From: Sulfuricella sp.
GTDB taxonomy: Bacteria; Pseudomonadota; Gammaproteobacteria; Burkholderiales; Sulfuricellaceae
Assembly (NCBI GenBank): GCA_028714315.1
Contig: JAQTMN010000002.1
Location: 1 to 64,000, forward strand
Reading direction: 5' to 3'
DNA length: 64,000 nt
A program made the position numbers and the translations under genes. Below the pieces are notes generated by a model. The model was given only the letters and a program-made list of their open reading frames with translations. It did not search any database and was not told the DNA's origin. Positions 47,760-58,796 of the stretch are shown here, piece by piece; within the stretch, counting starts at the first letter, position 1, and the number at the start of each line of letters is the position of its first letter.

Positions 47760-50086
47760 GCGCATCGCCGCTATTCTCCCATCTCGAGCCGGTGCATCGC
47801 CTTGCCGGGCGGACGCGCTTCCGTTTCCGCTGCGAGCGCGGACGCCCGCTCGATGCCAAGCTGGCGGCGCGCGCCGTGGAAAACCTGGCCGGCGTGAATC
47901 GCGTCCGTTTCAATTCCGCCGCATGTTCGCTGGTGGTGGAGCACGACCCCGCGCTGACCGATGCGGAACGCCTGCGGGCGGGCATGCTGGCCCTGGAATC
48001 CGCGCCTGCCGCCGAGGCGCGACACCCGACCGGACGCAGGGAACTGGCGGCGGTCGCAGCCAGCGGCGCCTTGCTGCTGTCCTCGAGCAGCCTGCCTGCC
48101 GCGCTGCAATTGCCCGCCACCCTGGCCGCGGCGGCGCCGATCCTGGGCGAGGCGCTCGACGACCTGCGCCGGGAAGGGATCACCTCCCACGTGCTTGAAG
48201 CCCTGGCGGTGGGCATTTCGGCTGCGCGCGGCGATTTTACCGCCGCCAACACCACCGTCTTCATGCTGGCGCTGGGTGAATATCTGGAGCACAGCATCGC
48301 CCGGCGCTCCGACGATCTGCTGAAAAGCCTGCTGCGTCCGGCCACCGGGCTGGTGTGGGTGGAGCGCGACGGCGTGGAATGCCAGATCGACGCCGGCGAG
48401 GTGGTGGTCGGCGACACGGTCATCGTCGGCGCGGGCGCCACCATCCCGGTGGACGGCACCGTGCTGGGCGGAGAGGCGATGGTCAACGAAGCATCCATGA
48501 CCGGCGAAAGCCTGGCGGTCGGGCGCTCGCGCGGCGACCCCGCGCTGTCCGGCACCGTGGTCGAGGAAGGACGCCTGCGCATCTACGCGGAGCATGTCGG
48601 CCGGCACACGGCGACCGCGCGCATCGCCGATTATGTCGAGCACTCGCTCGCCTCCAAGAGCGCCGCGCAGCTCGATGCCTCCCGCCTCGCCGACCGGCTG
48701 GTGCCCGTCGTCCTCGGGCTGGCCGGCGGCGCCTTCGCCTTGACCGGCGACTGGCGGCGCGCCGCCGCCGTGCTGCAGGCGGATTATTCCTGCTCGCTCA
48801 AGCTGGCCACGCCGGTGGCCTTCAAGTCCGCCATGCACCGCGCCGGCAAGGCCGGCATCCTGGTCAAGGGGGCGGACGTGCTGGAACGGCTCGCCCAGGC
48901 CGACACCTTCGTGTTCGACAAGACCGGCACGCTGACCGCCGGCACCCTGGAAGTCACCGACTCGATCGCCTTCGATCCCGCTTTCGATGCCGACGGCCTG
49001 ATCTGCCTGGCCGCCTCGGTGGAAGAACATTATTTCCACCCGCTCGCGCTGGCCGTGGTCGAAGCCGCAAGAATGCGCTGCGGGCGGCACTTCGACCATA
49101 AGGAGGTCGAATTCATCGCCGCCCACGGGGTGGCCAGCGTCATCGACGGCAAGCGCGTGGTGGTGGGTTCCCGCCATTTCGTCGAAGAGGACGAGGGCAT
49201 TGCCGTCGCGCCGCACCGCAAGCGCATCGACGCGCTCTACCGGCAGGGGCGCACCCTGCTCTATATCGGCTACGGCGGCAGCCTGCTCGGCGTCATCGCC
49301 CTCCGGGACCGGCTGCGCGAAGCCAGCGCCGGCACCATTGCCCGCCTGCGCGAGCTGGGGGTGAAACGCATCCTGATGCTGACCGGCGACCACCACGACC
49401 GCGCCGCTGAGCTGGCGCAGCAACTCGGCCTGGACGGCTTCCACGCCGAGCTGCTGCCCGAGCAGAAGGCGGACATCGTGCGCCGCCTCAGCGGCGAAGG
49501 CGCCCGCATCGCCTTCGTCGGCGACGGCATCAACGACGCGCCGGCGCTGGCGGGCGCCCACGTCGGCATCGCCATGCAAAGAGGCGCGGACATCGCCCGG
49601 CTCACCTCCGACATCGCCCTGCTGGAAGACGACATCGCCCTGATTGCCGATGCCAGGGCGCTGGCGATCGCGACGCTGAAAAAGGTGGACGGCAATTTCC
49701 GCCTGACCGTCGGCATCAACACCGCCATTCTCGCCGCCGCCGCGTCGGGCCGCCTGGCGCCCGCCACCGCCTCCATCCTGCACAACGGCAGCACCATCGC
49801 CATCCTCATCAGGGCTCTGCTCGGCGGCGGCAAGGCGGGAACGCCGCGCCGCCCCGCCGGAGCCCCGCCCGCCGCGCCGCCGACCCCCGCGGCCACCCCC
49901 TCCCGCCATCCCTCGCGGCGCGTGCGCATCAATCGCTACGCCAAGCGCGGAATGCTGGCCACCCTGCCCCTGTCGCTCGCGCTCGCGGCGATGGGAAAAA
50001 AGCGCTGGCACGCCGTCAGCGGCGGCGTGTTTCTCGCCGCCCTCGGCGCGCATCTGGCGGCCCACCGCCGCCACCTGTTGCGGTAG
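47756..50086 (+). CDS. Heavy-metal P1B-type ATPase with SCS (not CPC) membrane motif (FezB-like candidate)
   Basis: FDKTGTLTAGTLEV, MTGES, EEHYFHPLA, GDGINDAPALAGAHVGIAM; metal-path motif YSCSLKLATP; N-terminal HRLAGRTRFRF. Confidence 0.9.
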   Translation: MSASPLFSHLEPVHRLAGRTRFRFRCERGRPLDAKLAARAVENLAGVNRVRFNSAACSLVVEHDPALTDAERLRAGMLALESAPAAEARHPTGRRELAAVAASGALLLSSSSLPAALQLPATLAAAAPILGEALDDLRREGITSHVLEALAVGISAARGDFTAANTTVFMLALGEYLEHSIARRSDDLLKSLLRPATGLVWVERDGVECQIDAGEVVVGDTVIVGAGATIPVDGTVLGGEAMVNEASMTGESLAVGRSRGDPALSGTVVEEGRLRIYAEHVGRHTATARIADYVEHSLASKSAAQLDASRLADRLVPVVLGLAGGAFALTGDWRRAAAVLQADYSCSLKLATPVAFKSAMHRAGKAGILVKGADVLERLAQADTFVFDKTGTLTAGTLEVTDSIAFDPAFDADGLICLAASVEEHYFHPLALAVVEAARMRCGRHFDHKEVEFIAAHGVASVIDGKRVVVGSRHFVEEDEGIAVAPHRKRIDALYRQGRTLLYIGYGGSLLGVIALRDRLREASAGTIARLRELGVKRILMLTGDHHDRAAELAQQLGLDGFHAELLPEQKADIVRRLSGEGARIAFVGDGINDAPALAGAHVGIAMQRGADIARLTSDIALLEDDIALIADARALAIATLKKVDGNFRLTVGINTAILAAAASGRLAPATASILHNGSTIAILIRALLGGGKAGTPRRPAGAPPAAPPTPAATPSRHPSRRVRINRYAKRGMLATLPLSLALAAMGKKRWHAVSGGVFLAALGAHLAAHRRHLLR

Positions 50087-50127
50087 CCGGGCTGGCTCCG
50101 TGGTCTCTTGCGCTCCCGGTGGTTAAC

Positions 50128-50291
50128 CCTAAAAACCTCATTTGAACCACGGGGAACACGGGGCGCACGGGGCGCACGGGGAACGGCACGGGATTTTGAA
50201 TTTGGCCTTGTCACCCAATGGTGATGTGGGCAAAAACACGCAGCAAACTGATTTTTCCCCGTGAGCCCCGTGGTTAGCTGCGTTTTATAGG
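50128..50291 (+). repeat. Dispersed inverted-repeat element, copy I (internal duplication of gcgcacgggg)
   Basis: aaaacctcatttgaaccacggggaacacggggcgcacggggcgcacggggaacgg ... ccccgtgagccccgtggttagctgcgttttata. Confidence 0.85.
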
Positions 50292-50341
50292 TAACCGCTT
50301 TTTTCAGTTTCAATATCGCATTGCAAATTCCGTTGACTTCA

Positions 50342-50364
50342 CTAATGAGAATGATTATCATTAG
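50342..50364. promoter_or_regulatory. Strong putative Fur box
   Basis: CTAATGagaatgattatCATTAG; close to consensus GATAATGATAATCATTATC. Confidence 0.75.
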
Positions 50365-50457
50365 CCAGAAGTCGAATAATTCCAGCCAGCACCGATGACC
50401 TCCGGTCGGACGGTAGCCAGCCATCCCGGTTGACTTGTTAGTTAAGGAGGTTTTCAC

Positions 50458-50787
50458 ATGTCGGAAATGATTAGCGTCAACGACCGTTTCTTCGTCTGCA
50501 AGGCGCACAGACATTCCTTCCAGGAACGGCTCCAGCTTTTTATCGGGCTGATGAACGTGCAGCGCGGGCTGATCGGCCTGCGCGTGATCCCGCCCGGGGG
50601 TCGGAACACCCTGTTCGTGGTGGAAAGCAGCTGGCTGTCGCGCGACCATTTCCAGAGCTGGCTCGCCTCGTCGGCCTTCATCGTCTCCATGGGCGCGCTG
50701 GCGGGCGATGCCGCCGATCCCGTCGTGCGCAAAAAACAAACCGAACTGCTGGCGGCGCGCGACATCCCGCTCCGGCTCGCCGCTTGA
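50458..50787 (+). CDS. Antibiotic biosynthesis monooxygenase-like (ABM) fold protein
   Basis: FQERLQLFIGLMNVQRGLIGLRVIPPGGRNTLFVVESSWLSRDHFQSWLASSAF. Confidence 0.6.
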   Translation: MSEMISVNDRFFVCKAHRHSFQERLQLFIGLMNVQRGLIGLRVIPPGGRNTLFVVESSWLSRDHFQSWLASSAFIVSMGALAGDAADPVVRKKQTELLAARDIPLRLAA

Positions 50788-50802
50788 TTGAGGAGCTACC
50801 CA

Positions 50803-51612
50803 ATGAACGCCATCCTGAAAGAAGAATTCAACGTCCTCGAACATGCCCATCGCCTGGCCCGCCCGACGCCGGCCGCTGCCGCGCTGCACCCGCACGAACT
50901 GCTGGACATCCTGCTGAACCGCCGCTTCGGGGTGGAATACCAGCCGGTGGTGGACACCGTGTCCGGGGAAACCGAGGGGTACGAGGCGCTGGCCCGCTTT
51001 TACCGGGCGAACGGGGAAGCGGTGCCGCCCAACCTGGTATTCGAGATGCTCCACGAAAACCCGCTGCTGCTGTTTCATACCGAATTGGAACTGAAAAAAC
51101 TCCAGATCATGCATGCCCCTAAAACCGAGCTGCTGTTCCTCAACCTCGATCCGGACAGTTTCCACGTCGGCGGCACGCCGGGCGGCAACGTCTTCACCGA
51201 GCTGTTCCGCGGCTCCCGCTGCCCCGGCCAGGAAATCATGATCGAGGTGATCGAGAACCTGCACATCCGCGATGTGGCCCGCGCCAACGCCATGATCACC
51301 GACTTCAAGAACGCGGACATCAAGGTGGCCACCGACGATCTGGGGGTATCCAACGGGCTGGTGTCGTTCGGCAGCTTCTGCGACTCCTCCTTCATCAAGT
51401 TCGACCGCGCCTGGCTGAGGGAACGCGGCAACCGCAAGTTCGCCGTGCTGGAATGGTTCCACGGCATGGCCAAGGCCGCCGGGGCACGCACCGTGCTTGA
51501 GGGCGTGGAAACCCTGGGCGATCTGGCGCTGGCCCACGACATCGGCTTCGACTGCGTGCAGGGCTTCTACTTCCGCGAGCGTTTCGTCAACGAAGCCTGG
51601 GGGCGTCCATGA
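50803..51612 (+). CDS. EAL-domain protein (putative c-di-GMP phosphodiesterase)
   Basis: EGYEALARF, LFLNLDPDSF, IEVIEN, ATDDLGVSNG, IKFDRAWL, LEGVET, VQGFYF. Confidence 0.9.
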   Translation: MNAILKEEFNVLEHAHRLARPTPAAAALHPHELLDILLNRRFGVEYQPVVDTVSGETEGYEALARFYRANGEAVPPNLVFEMLHENPLLLFHTELELKKLQIMHAPKTELLFLNLDPDSFHVGGTPGGNVFTELFRGSRCPGQEIMIEVIENLHIRDVARANAMITDFKNADIKVATDDLGVSNGLVSFGSFCDSSFIKFDRAWLRERGNRKFAVLEWFHGMAKAAGARTVLEGVETLGDLALAHDIGFDCVQGFYFRERFVNEAWGRP

Positions 51613-51719
51613 AAACGCTGATCTGGCTGTGCAGGGGAAGCGGCTGGCAGGTGGCATTCTTTCTGGCGCTGCTCACCCTCGGCTCGGTGCTGCCCTATCT
51701 CGCGCGCGGTTTGCCATGA
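51609..51719 (+). CDS. Single-TM microprotein (36 aa)
   Basis: MKTLIWLCRGSGWQVAFFLALLTLGSVLPYLARGLP; ATGA overlaps at both ends. Confidence 0.55.
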   Translation: MKTLIWLCRGSGWQVAFFLALLTLGSVLPYLARGLP

Positions 51720-51901
51720 AGGGGCCGGAGGATAAAAACCCGCGTCTGCCCTTGCCGGCGAACGACGCCCAATCCGCTCCCCCCCGGCGCATCGATTTGC
51801 GCGAGCTGCTCGGCGAAAGCCGCGAGCTGCGCATCATGCATGACGGCCAGGAATACCGCCTGACCCTGACCAAGCTGGACAAGCTGCTGCTGACCAAGTG
51901 A
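51716..51901 (+). CDS. hemP: Hemin uptake protein HemP family
   Basis: IDLRELLGESRELRIMHDGQEYRLTLTKLDKLLLTK. Confidence 0.88.
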   Translation: MKGPEDKNPRLPLPANDAQSAPPRRIDLRELLGESRELRIMHDGQEYRLTLTKLDKLLLTK

Positions 51902-51911
51902 GGGATGAAGC

Positions 51912-53192
51912 ATGTGCATAGCGAACAAGATAAACGCGAGCGGCGGGTCTTACCAAGCGCCATCCAGCCTGTTCGCCGCCATACCGCCGGCGGCGGCTCA
52001 AACCGCGCCGCGGCGGCGCAAGCTGTGGGAAATCCACACCCGCTACCATTGTCCCATCATCGGCACCTGCCTCACCGTGGACGAGCTGCGCCGGCTGGCG
52101 CGCCGCGCCGATCTGGAGGATTGGGATACCGGTTCGGACTACGAACTGCACAGCGCCGCCGTGGGGCTGGCGCGGGACCGCAACGCGCTATCCGAGCTGG
52201 TGCAGAAGGAAATGGAGCGCAAGTTCGCCGCGCTGGTGCAGCGCTTCGCCCGCGCCAGGTCGGATGACGACATCCTGCCGCTGTGGCGCGCGGCGCTGGC
52301 GCGGGGGGAAATCGCCGCCGCGCTGTGGGCGGTGATGAGCCACGGCCGTGCCAGCGACAAGCTGATGCATGTCGCCTACGAAGAGGTGCACATGATCTCC
52401 CACCAGGTCGGCACGGCAAGCCGCGCCGACCTGCGCAAGCTGGCCCGGCTTGCCGAGGACAATGCCGATCTGGCGGCGCGCCTGTCCCGGCAGCAGGACA
52501 ACTTCGCCCGCCAGCTGGCGGAAAAAGAGGCGCTGATCCACGCCCTGAACGAGCGCCTGGCGGAGGCGCTCGGCACCGAACGGCGCCTGCTCGATGCCGG
52601 CGAGAGCCGGCGGGAAGCCGCCGGAAGCGATGAAACTGCGCGGCAGGCCCAGCGCATCGCCGAGCTGGAACGACGCCTGGAGGCCGAGTCCGCGCGCGCC
52701 GAGCAGGCCGGGAAAAGCGGACTGGAAGCGACGGCGCGCGCCGACCGGCTCGAACGGGTGGCGGCGGACCTGCGGCAAGACCTCGACGCCGCCGAGGAAA
52801 CCCTGGGCGGTCTGTTGATGCCCGCTTCCTGCGGCGGCTGCGACGAAGGGCAGGATGGGCGCTGCGCCGGCCCGGACTTCACCGGACGCTGCGTGCTGTG
52901 CGTGGGCGGGCGCACCGGGCTCGCCGAGCACTACCGCCAGCTGGTCGAGCGCAGCAACGGGCGCTTCGTCCACCACGACGGCGGCCTGGAAGACAGCCGG
53001 AAGCGGCTGCCCGCCATGCTCGCCGCCGCCGACGCGGTGATCTGCCCGGCCGACAACGTCAGCCACGCCGCCTACTACGCGGTCAAGCGCCTGTGCAAAC
53101 AGTACGGCAAGCCCTGCGTGCTGCTCAACAATTCCGGACTTTCCTCCTTCGCGCGCGGACTCGCGGCGCTGGACAGCGAGTCGGACAGGTAG
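51912..53192 (+). CDS. DUF2325 domain protein
   Basis: C-terminal VLCVGGRTGLAEHYRQLVERSNGRFVHHDGGLEDSRKRLPAMLAAADAVICPADNVSHAAYYAVKRLCKQYGKPCVLLNNSGLSSFARGL. Confidence 0.88.
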   Translation: MCIANKINASGGSYQAPSSLFAAIPPAAAQTAPRRRKLWEIHTRYHCPIIGTCLTVDELRRLARRADLEDWDTGSDYELHSAAVGLARDRNALSELVQKEMERKFAALVQRFARARSDDDILPLWRAALARGEIAAALWAVMSHGRASDKLMHVAYEEVHMISHQVGTASRADLRKLARLAEDNADLAARLSRQQDNFARQLAEKEALIHALNERLAEALGTERRLLDAGESRREAAGSDETARQAQRIAELERRLEAESARAEQAGKSGLEATARADRLERVAADLRQDLDAAEETLGGLLMPASCGGCDEGQDGRCAGPDFTGRCVLCVGGRTGLAEHYRQLVERSNGRFVHHDGGLEDSRKRLPAMLAAADAVICPADNVSHAAYYAVKRLCKQYGKPCVLLNNSGLSSFARGLAALDSESDR

Positions 53193-53299
53193 GGCCGAAT
53201 TCATTCGGCCATCGCACCGGCGGCTCGCCATGGGACGATGGCGGCCGCCCTGCCCTATTTGGTAGAATCAGTTCATCCCAACCGCATCCGGAACCCTCC

Positions 53300-53785
53300 A
53301 TGGAACTCAATCTTTTCGCACTCGCCCGCGCCCTCCACGTCATCGGCGTGGTGCTGTGGATCGGCGGGGTGGCGATGGTCACCACCGTGCTGCTGCCCGC
53401 CACCCGCAAGCTGAAATCCGGCGCGGAGCAGGTCGCCTTCTTCGAGAAGATCGAACAGGGCTTCGCCCGGCAGGCGCGCTACACCACCCTGCTCACCGGC
53501 CTGACCGGCTTTTACATGCTGGGAGCGATGCATGCCTGGGCGCGCTATCACCAGGCGCAATACTGGTGGGTGCCCGCCATGACCGCGGTGTGGGCAATTT
53601 TCACGCTGATGCTGTTCGTGCTCGAACCGCTGGTGCTGCACAAGTGGTTCCAGCAAAAGGCGGCGCAGAACCCGGAAAAAACCTTCCGCGTCATCCAGCG
53701 CCTGCACTGGGTCCTGCTCACCTTGAGCCTGGTTACCGTCTTCGGGGCGGTCAGCGGCGCGCACGGCTGGCTCCTGCCGGGCTGA
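53300..53785 (+). CDS. CopD-like multi-TM membrane protein
   Basis: [30 protein letters not shown]; four TM segments. Confidence 0.7.
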   Translation: MELNLFALARALHVIGVVLWIGGVAMVTTVLLPATRKLKSGAEQVAFFEKIEQGFARQARYTTLLTGLTGFYMLGAMHAWARYHQAQYWWVPAMTAVWAIFTLMLFVLEPLVLHKWFQQKAAQNPEKTFRVIQRLHWVLLTLSLVTVFGAVSGAHGWLLPG

Positions 53786-53786
53786 C

Positions 53787-55955
<2,169 letters not shown>

Positions 55956-55979
55956 GCGCGTTTCAGGCCTTAAATCAAA

Positions 55980-56097
55980 AAACGAATGGCCGCGAAAAGG
56001 CACAAAACGCACAAAAATAGCGTGGAATTTTTTGTGGCTTTTGTGCCTTTTCGCGGCTATCCAGCTTGTTGCGTCTTTTCGCGGCCAAGCGAAGCTA
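55980..56097. repeat. Inverted repeat, ggccgcgaaaaggcacaaaacgcacaaaa family
   Basis: Complementary to ttttgtgccttttcgcggc downstream; related copy at 10101-10216. Confidence 0.7.
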
Positions 56098-56472
56098 ATA
56101 AGTAATGGTCTTCCATTCGTCGTCCATTACCCGCGTGACGAACGTTGCCGCGCCGGCGATGCCGGTGCATTCGGCCACCAGTTGCTCTTTGGTGACGTCG
56201 CAGGGTTCCATCGCGCCGCCGCAGGCGAAGAATTTTACGCCGAGGTCGGCGGCGTCTTTCATGAAGCCGTACACGGTCTTGGTGAGGTTGTCGCTGGGAT
56301 AGATGCTGTCGGCGATGCCTGCGATCAACAGGCGCACCGAGCGGCTGGCGAAATAAATCTCGACATCGACGTCCATCGCGGCGGCCGCGGCGGCCTGGAA
56401 AAACGGCGTGCCGCACACATGGGGATGATCCGGATCGATGGTCAGGAGCATGATTGCGAGTTTGTCGGCCAT
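56095..56472 (-). CDS. DsrE/DsrF-like family protein
   Basis: MADKLAIMLLTIDPDHPHVCGTPFFQAAAAAAMDVDVEIYFASRSVRLL..VKFFACGGAMEPCDVTKEQLVAECTGIAGAATF. Confidence 0.7.
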   Translation of the reverse strand: MADKLAIMLLTIDPDHPHVCGTPFFQAAAAAAMDVDVEIYFASRSVRLLIAGIADSIYPSDNLTKTVYGFMKDAADLGVKFFACGGAMEPCDVTKEQLVAECTGIAGAATFVTRVMDDEWKTITY

Positions 56473-56480
56473 GGCGAAGT

Positions 56481-58796
56481 TTATCGTACCGGGTCGGCCG
56501 TGCGCAAGGCGTCGGGCGCGCCGGACGCCAGCGGCGTCACGATCGCGAACTCGGCGCCGTGCTCGGTATTGCGCACTTCGATGCGGCCGTCCATGTTGGT
56601 TTCGATGATCATTTTCGACATGTACAGGCCGATACCGGTGCCCTTTTCCCGCGTGGTGAAGTAGGGGTCGAAGATTTTGTCCAGTATCTCGTCGGCGATG
56701 CCGCCACCGTTGTCGCGCACCGTCACGTAGCCGTTATCCCGGTCGCGGCCGACCACGATTTCCACCTTGCCGCGGGCGATTTTCCGCTCCAGGATCGCGT
56801 CCTTGGCGTTGCCCAGCAGGTTCATCACCACTTGCGCGTATTCGTTGGGGAAGCCCTGTACCGTGGCGTCCCGCTCCACCCGCAGTTCGATGGTGATATG
56901 GTTGTTGGTGAATCCCGCATCGGCCACCGAGATCGCGTCCCTGACGCTGTCCGCCAGGCTGAACGGGGTCTTCGCCCGATTTGGCGTGAAGAAGTGGCGG
57001 AAATCGTCGATGGTGGCGGACATCTTCTGGATCAGCTGCTGGCCTTTCGCCGCCGACTCGTCCATGTAGGCCCGGTCCAGTTCGTTGTAGGCATGCGCGT
57101 CCTGGATGTTGTCAAGCAGCAGGCTGAGCGCGTTGAGCGGCTGGCGCCACTGGTGCGCGATGTTGCCGATCATCTCTCCCATCGCCGCCAGACGCGACTG
57201 GTGGATCAGCATGTGGTCCTTCTCGCGGTTCTTGGCGGCTTCCGCCCTGACCCGCTGCTCCAGGGTGTCGTTCAGCTGGCGCAGGTCTTCTTCCGCCTGT
57301 CTGAGGCCGGAAACATCCTCCAGGATCCAGATCGAGCCCTTGCTCAGATCGGCCGGGTCGATTGCCTTGCCGCTGAGCAGGCCCCAATACTCGGTGCCAT
57401 CCTTGCGCCGCTGGCGGCACTCGATATGATAATTTTCACCGTGCGCCAGCACCGGGTAGCCTTCCCTGCCGACCTTTGCGAAATCGTCCGGGTCGGCATA
57501 CAGGAACGACGGTTCCTGGCCGGCCAACTCCTCGCGGCTGTAGCCGGTCATCTCCTCGGTTTTGGGGTTGACCCAGACGAACCGGCGCTCCTTGAGCAGC
57601 GCGATGCCGATCACGGTGTTGTCGAGAATGGTTTCGAGCTCGTTCAGGGTTTCGTTGAGCCGCTCCTGGACCCGCTTCAGCTCGGTGATGTCGAGCGAAA
57701 ACCCCAGCAGCAGCGGAAACTCGGCGCCCTCCGGGCGTATCATGGTCTTGCCGGCGAGCATCATCCTGCCCCCGTCCGCGCCGTTCAGGCGCTCTTCGCG
57801 CATGGCGAGGCTGTCCGCGGCGCGCACGGCATCGTCGTCCCGGCGCAGGCGCTCGGCCACCTCGGGCGGAAATGCGTCGTAATCGGTCGTCCCGATCAGG
57901 GACGCCTTGGGCTTGCCGACAGTCCTGGCCGTTTCCTCGTTGACCAGCACAAAGCGGCCGGAACCGTCCTTGAGGAAAATGTTGATCGGCAGGGTATCCA
58001 GAATCAGCGCGGTGAGCGATTGCTGCATGTGGGCCTGCCTCTCGGCGCGCTCGCGTTCGGCGGTGCGGCGCGCGCTGCTGCGCAAGATCAGGCCGATCGC
58101 GCCCATCCCGAACAGCCAGATCGCGCCGTGGGTCAGCCTCATTACCCCGATCGCGCCGCTTTCCGCAGCCAGGTAGGGCGCCAGCGGAACATACACGCCG
58201 ATGCCGCCGCGCACGTCGCCCAGCCGGTAACCTTGCTGCTGGTGGCATTTGAGGCAACCCTGCTCCACCGTCATGGCGCGGATCATGCGCAGGTGGGGCT
58301 TGCCGTCGATGTCGGAGCGCTCCGACACTTCCTTTTCGCCCCGCTCGAACCGGCGCAGGGCAGCCGTTTCCCATGCGTCCGGCGTGTTGATCGGGTTGAG
58401 CGGGCGCAGGCTGGTGATGCGCCCCTTCACCCCAAACCGCTCGGCGTGCTGCTCCTGCACCTGGCGCAGCATGTAGGCCGGGTTCATCAGGGTCAGCCGC
58501 TGGCCGCTGGTGGTTTCCACATCCCGCTCCGGCACCTGGGCAAGGTAGGGGTTGGGCGCGGTTTCCGCGTTCACCGGCACGTACACGCCGCCGTGGCTGG
58601 TGGCCCAGAGGCGGAAAGTCAGGTCCTTGTTCAGGTTGGAAGTGGCCTCGTTTCGCGCCAGCACCATCGATTCCTGCCGCACGTGGAAAATATTCCACGC
58701 CAGGGAGCCGCCGATCAGCAGGCTCCAGGCGATCACGGTCGCCGCCGCCAGGACGTTGGCGACGGGGATGCGGGCGCCGGCGGCGGCCGGGCTCAT
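56481..58796 (-). CDS. PAS sensor histidine kinase with DUF3365/Tll0287-like sensor domain containing CxxCH
   Basis: VEQGCLKCHQQQGYRLGDVRGGIGVYVPLAPY; PAS domains; GNIAHQWRQPLNALSLLLDN; FTTREKGTGIGLYMSKMIIE. Confidence 0.9.
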   Translation of the reverse strand: MSPAAAGARIPVANVLAAATVIAWSLLIGGSLAWNIFHVRQESMVLARNEATSNLNKDLTFRLWATSHGGVYVPVNAETAPNPYLAQVPERDVETTSGQRLTLMNPAYMLRQVQEQHAERFGVKGRITSLRPLNPINTPDAWETAALRRFERGEKEVSERSDIDGKPHLRMIRAMTVEQGCLKCHQQQGYRLGDVRGGIGVYVPLAPYLAAESGAIGVMRLTHGAIWLFGMGAIGLILRSSARRTAERERAERQAHMQQSLTALILDTLPINIFLKDGSGRFVLVNEETARTVGKPKASLIGTTDYDAFPPEVAERLRRDDDAVRAADSLAMREERLNGADGGRMMLAGKTMIRPEGAEFPLLLGFSLDITELKRVQERLNETLNELETILDNTVIGIALLKERRFVWVNPKTEEMTGYSREELAGQEPSFLYADPDDFAKVGREGYPVLAHGENYHIECRQRRKDGTEYWGLLSGKAIDPADLSKGSIWILEDVSGLRQAEEDLRQLNDTLEQRVRAEAAKNREKDHMLIHQSRLAAMGEMIGNIAHQWRQPLNALSLLLDNIQDAHAYNELDRAYMDESAAKGQQLIQKMSATIDDFRHFFTPNRAKTPFSLADSVRDAISVADAGFTNNHITIELRVERDATVQGFPNEYAQVVMNLLGNAKDAILERKIARGKVEIVVGRDRDNGYVTVRDNGGGIADEILDKIFDPYFTTREKGTGIGLYMSKMIIETNMDGRIEVRNTEHGAEFAIVTPLASGAPDALRTADPVR

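Noticed and set aside
47771-50074. 767-aa minus-strand ORF
   Set aside because: Antisense to the P-type ATPase; low-complexity His/Gln/Arg/Gly composition typical of the reverse frame of GC-rich genes
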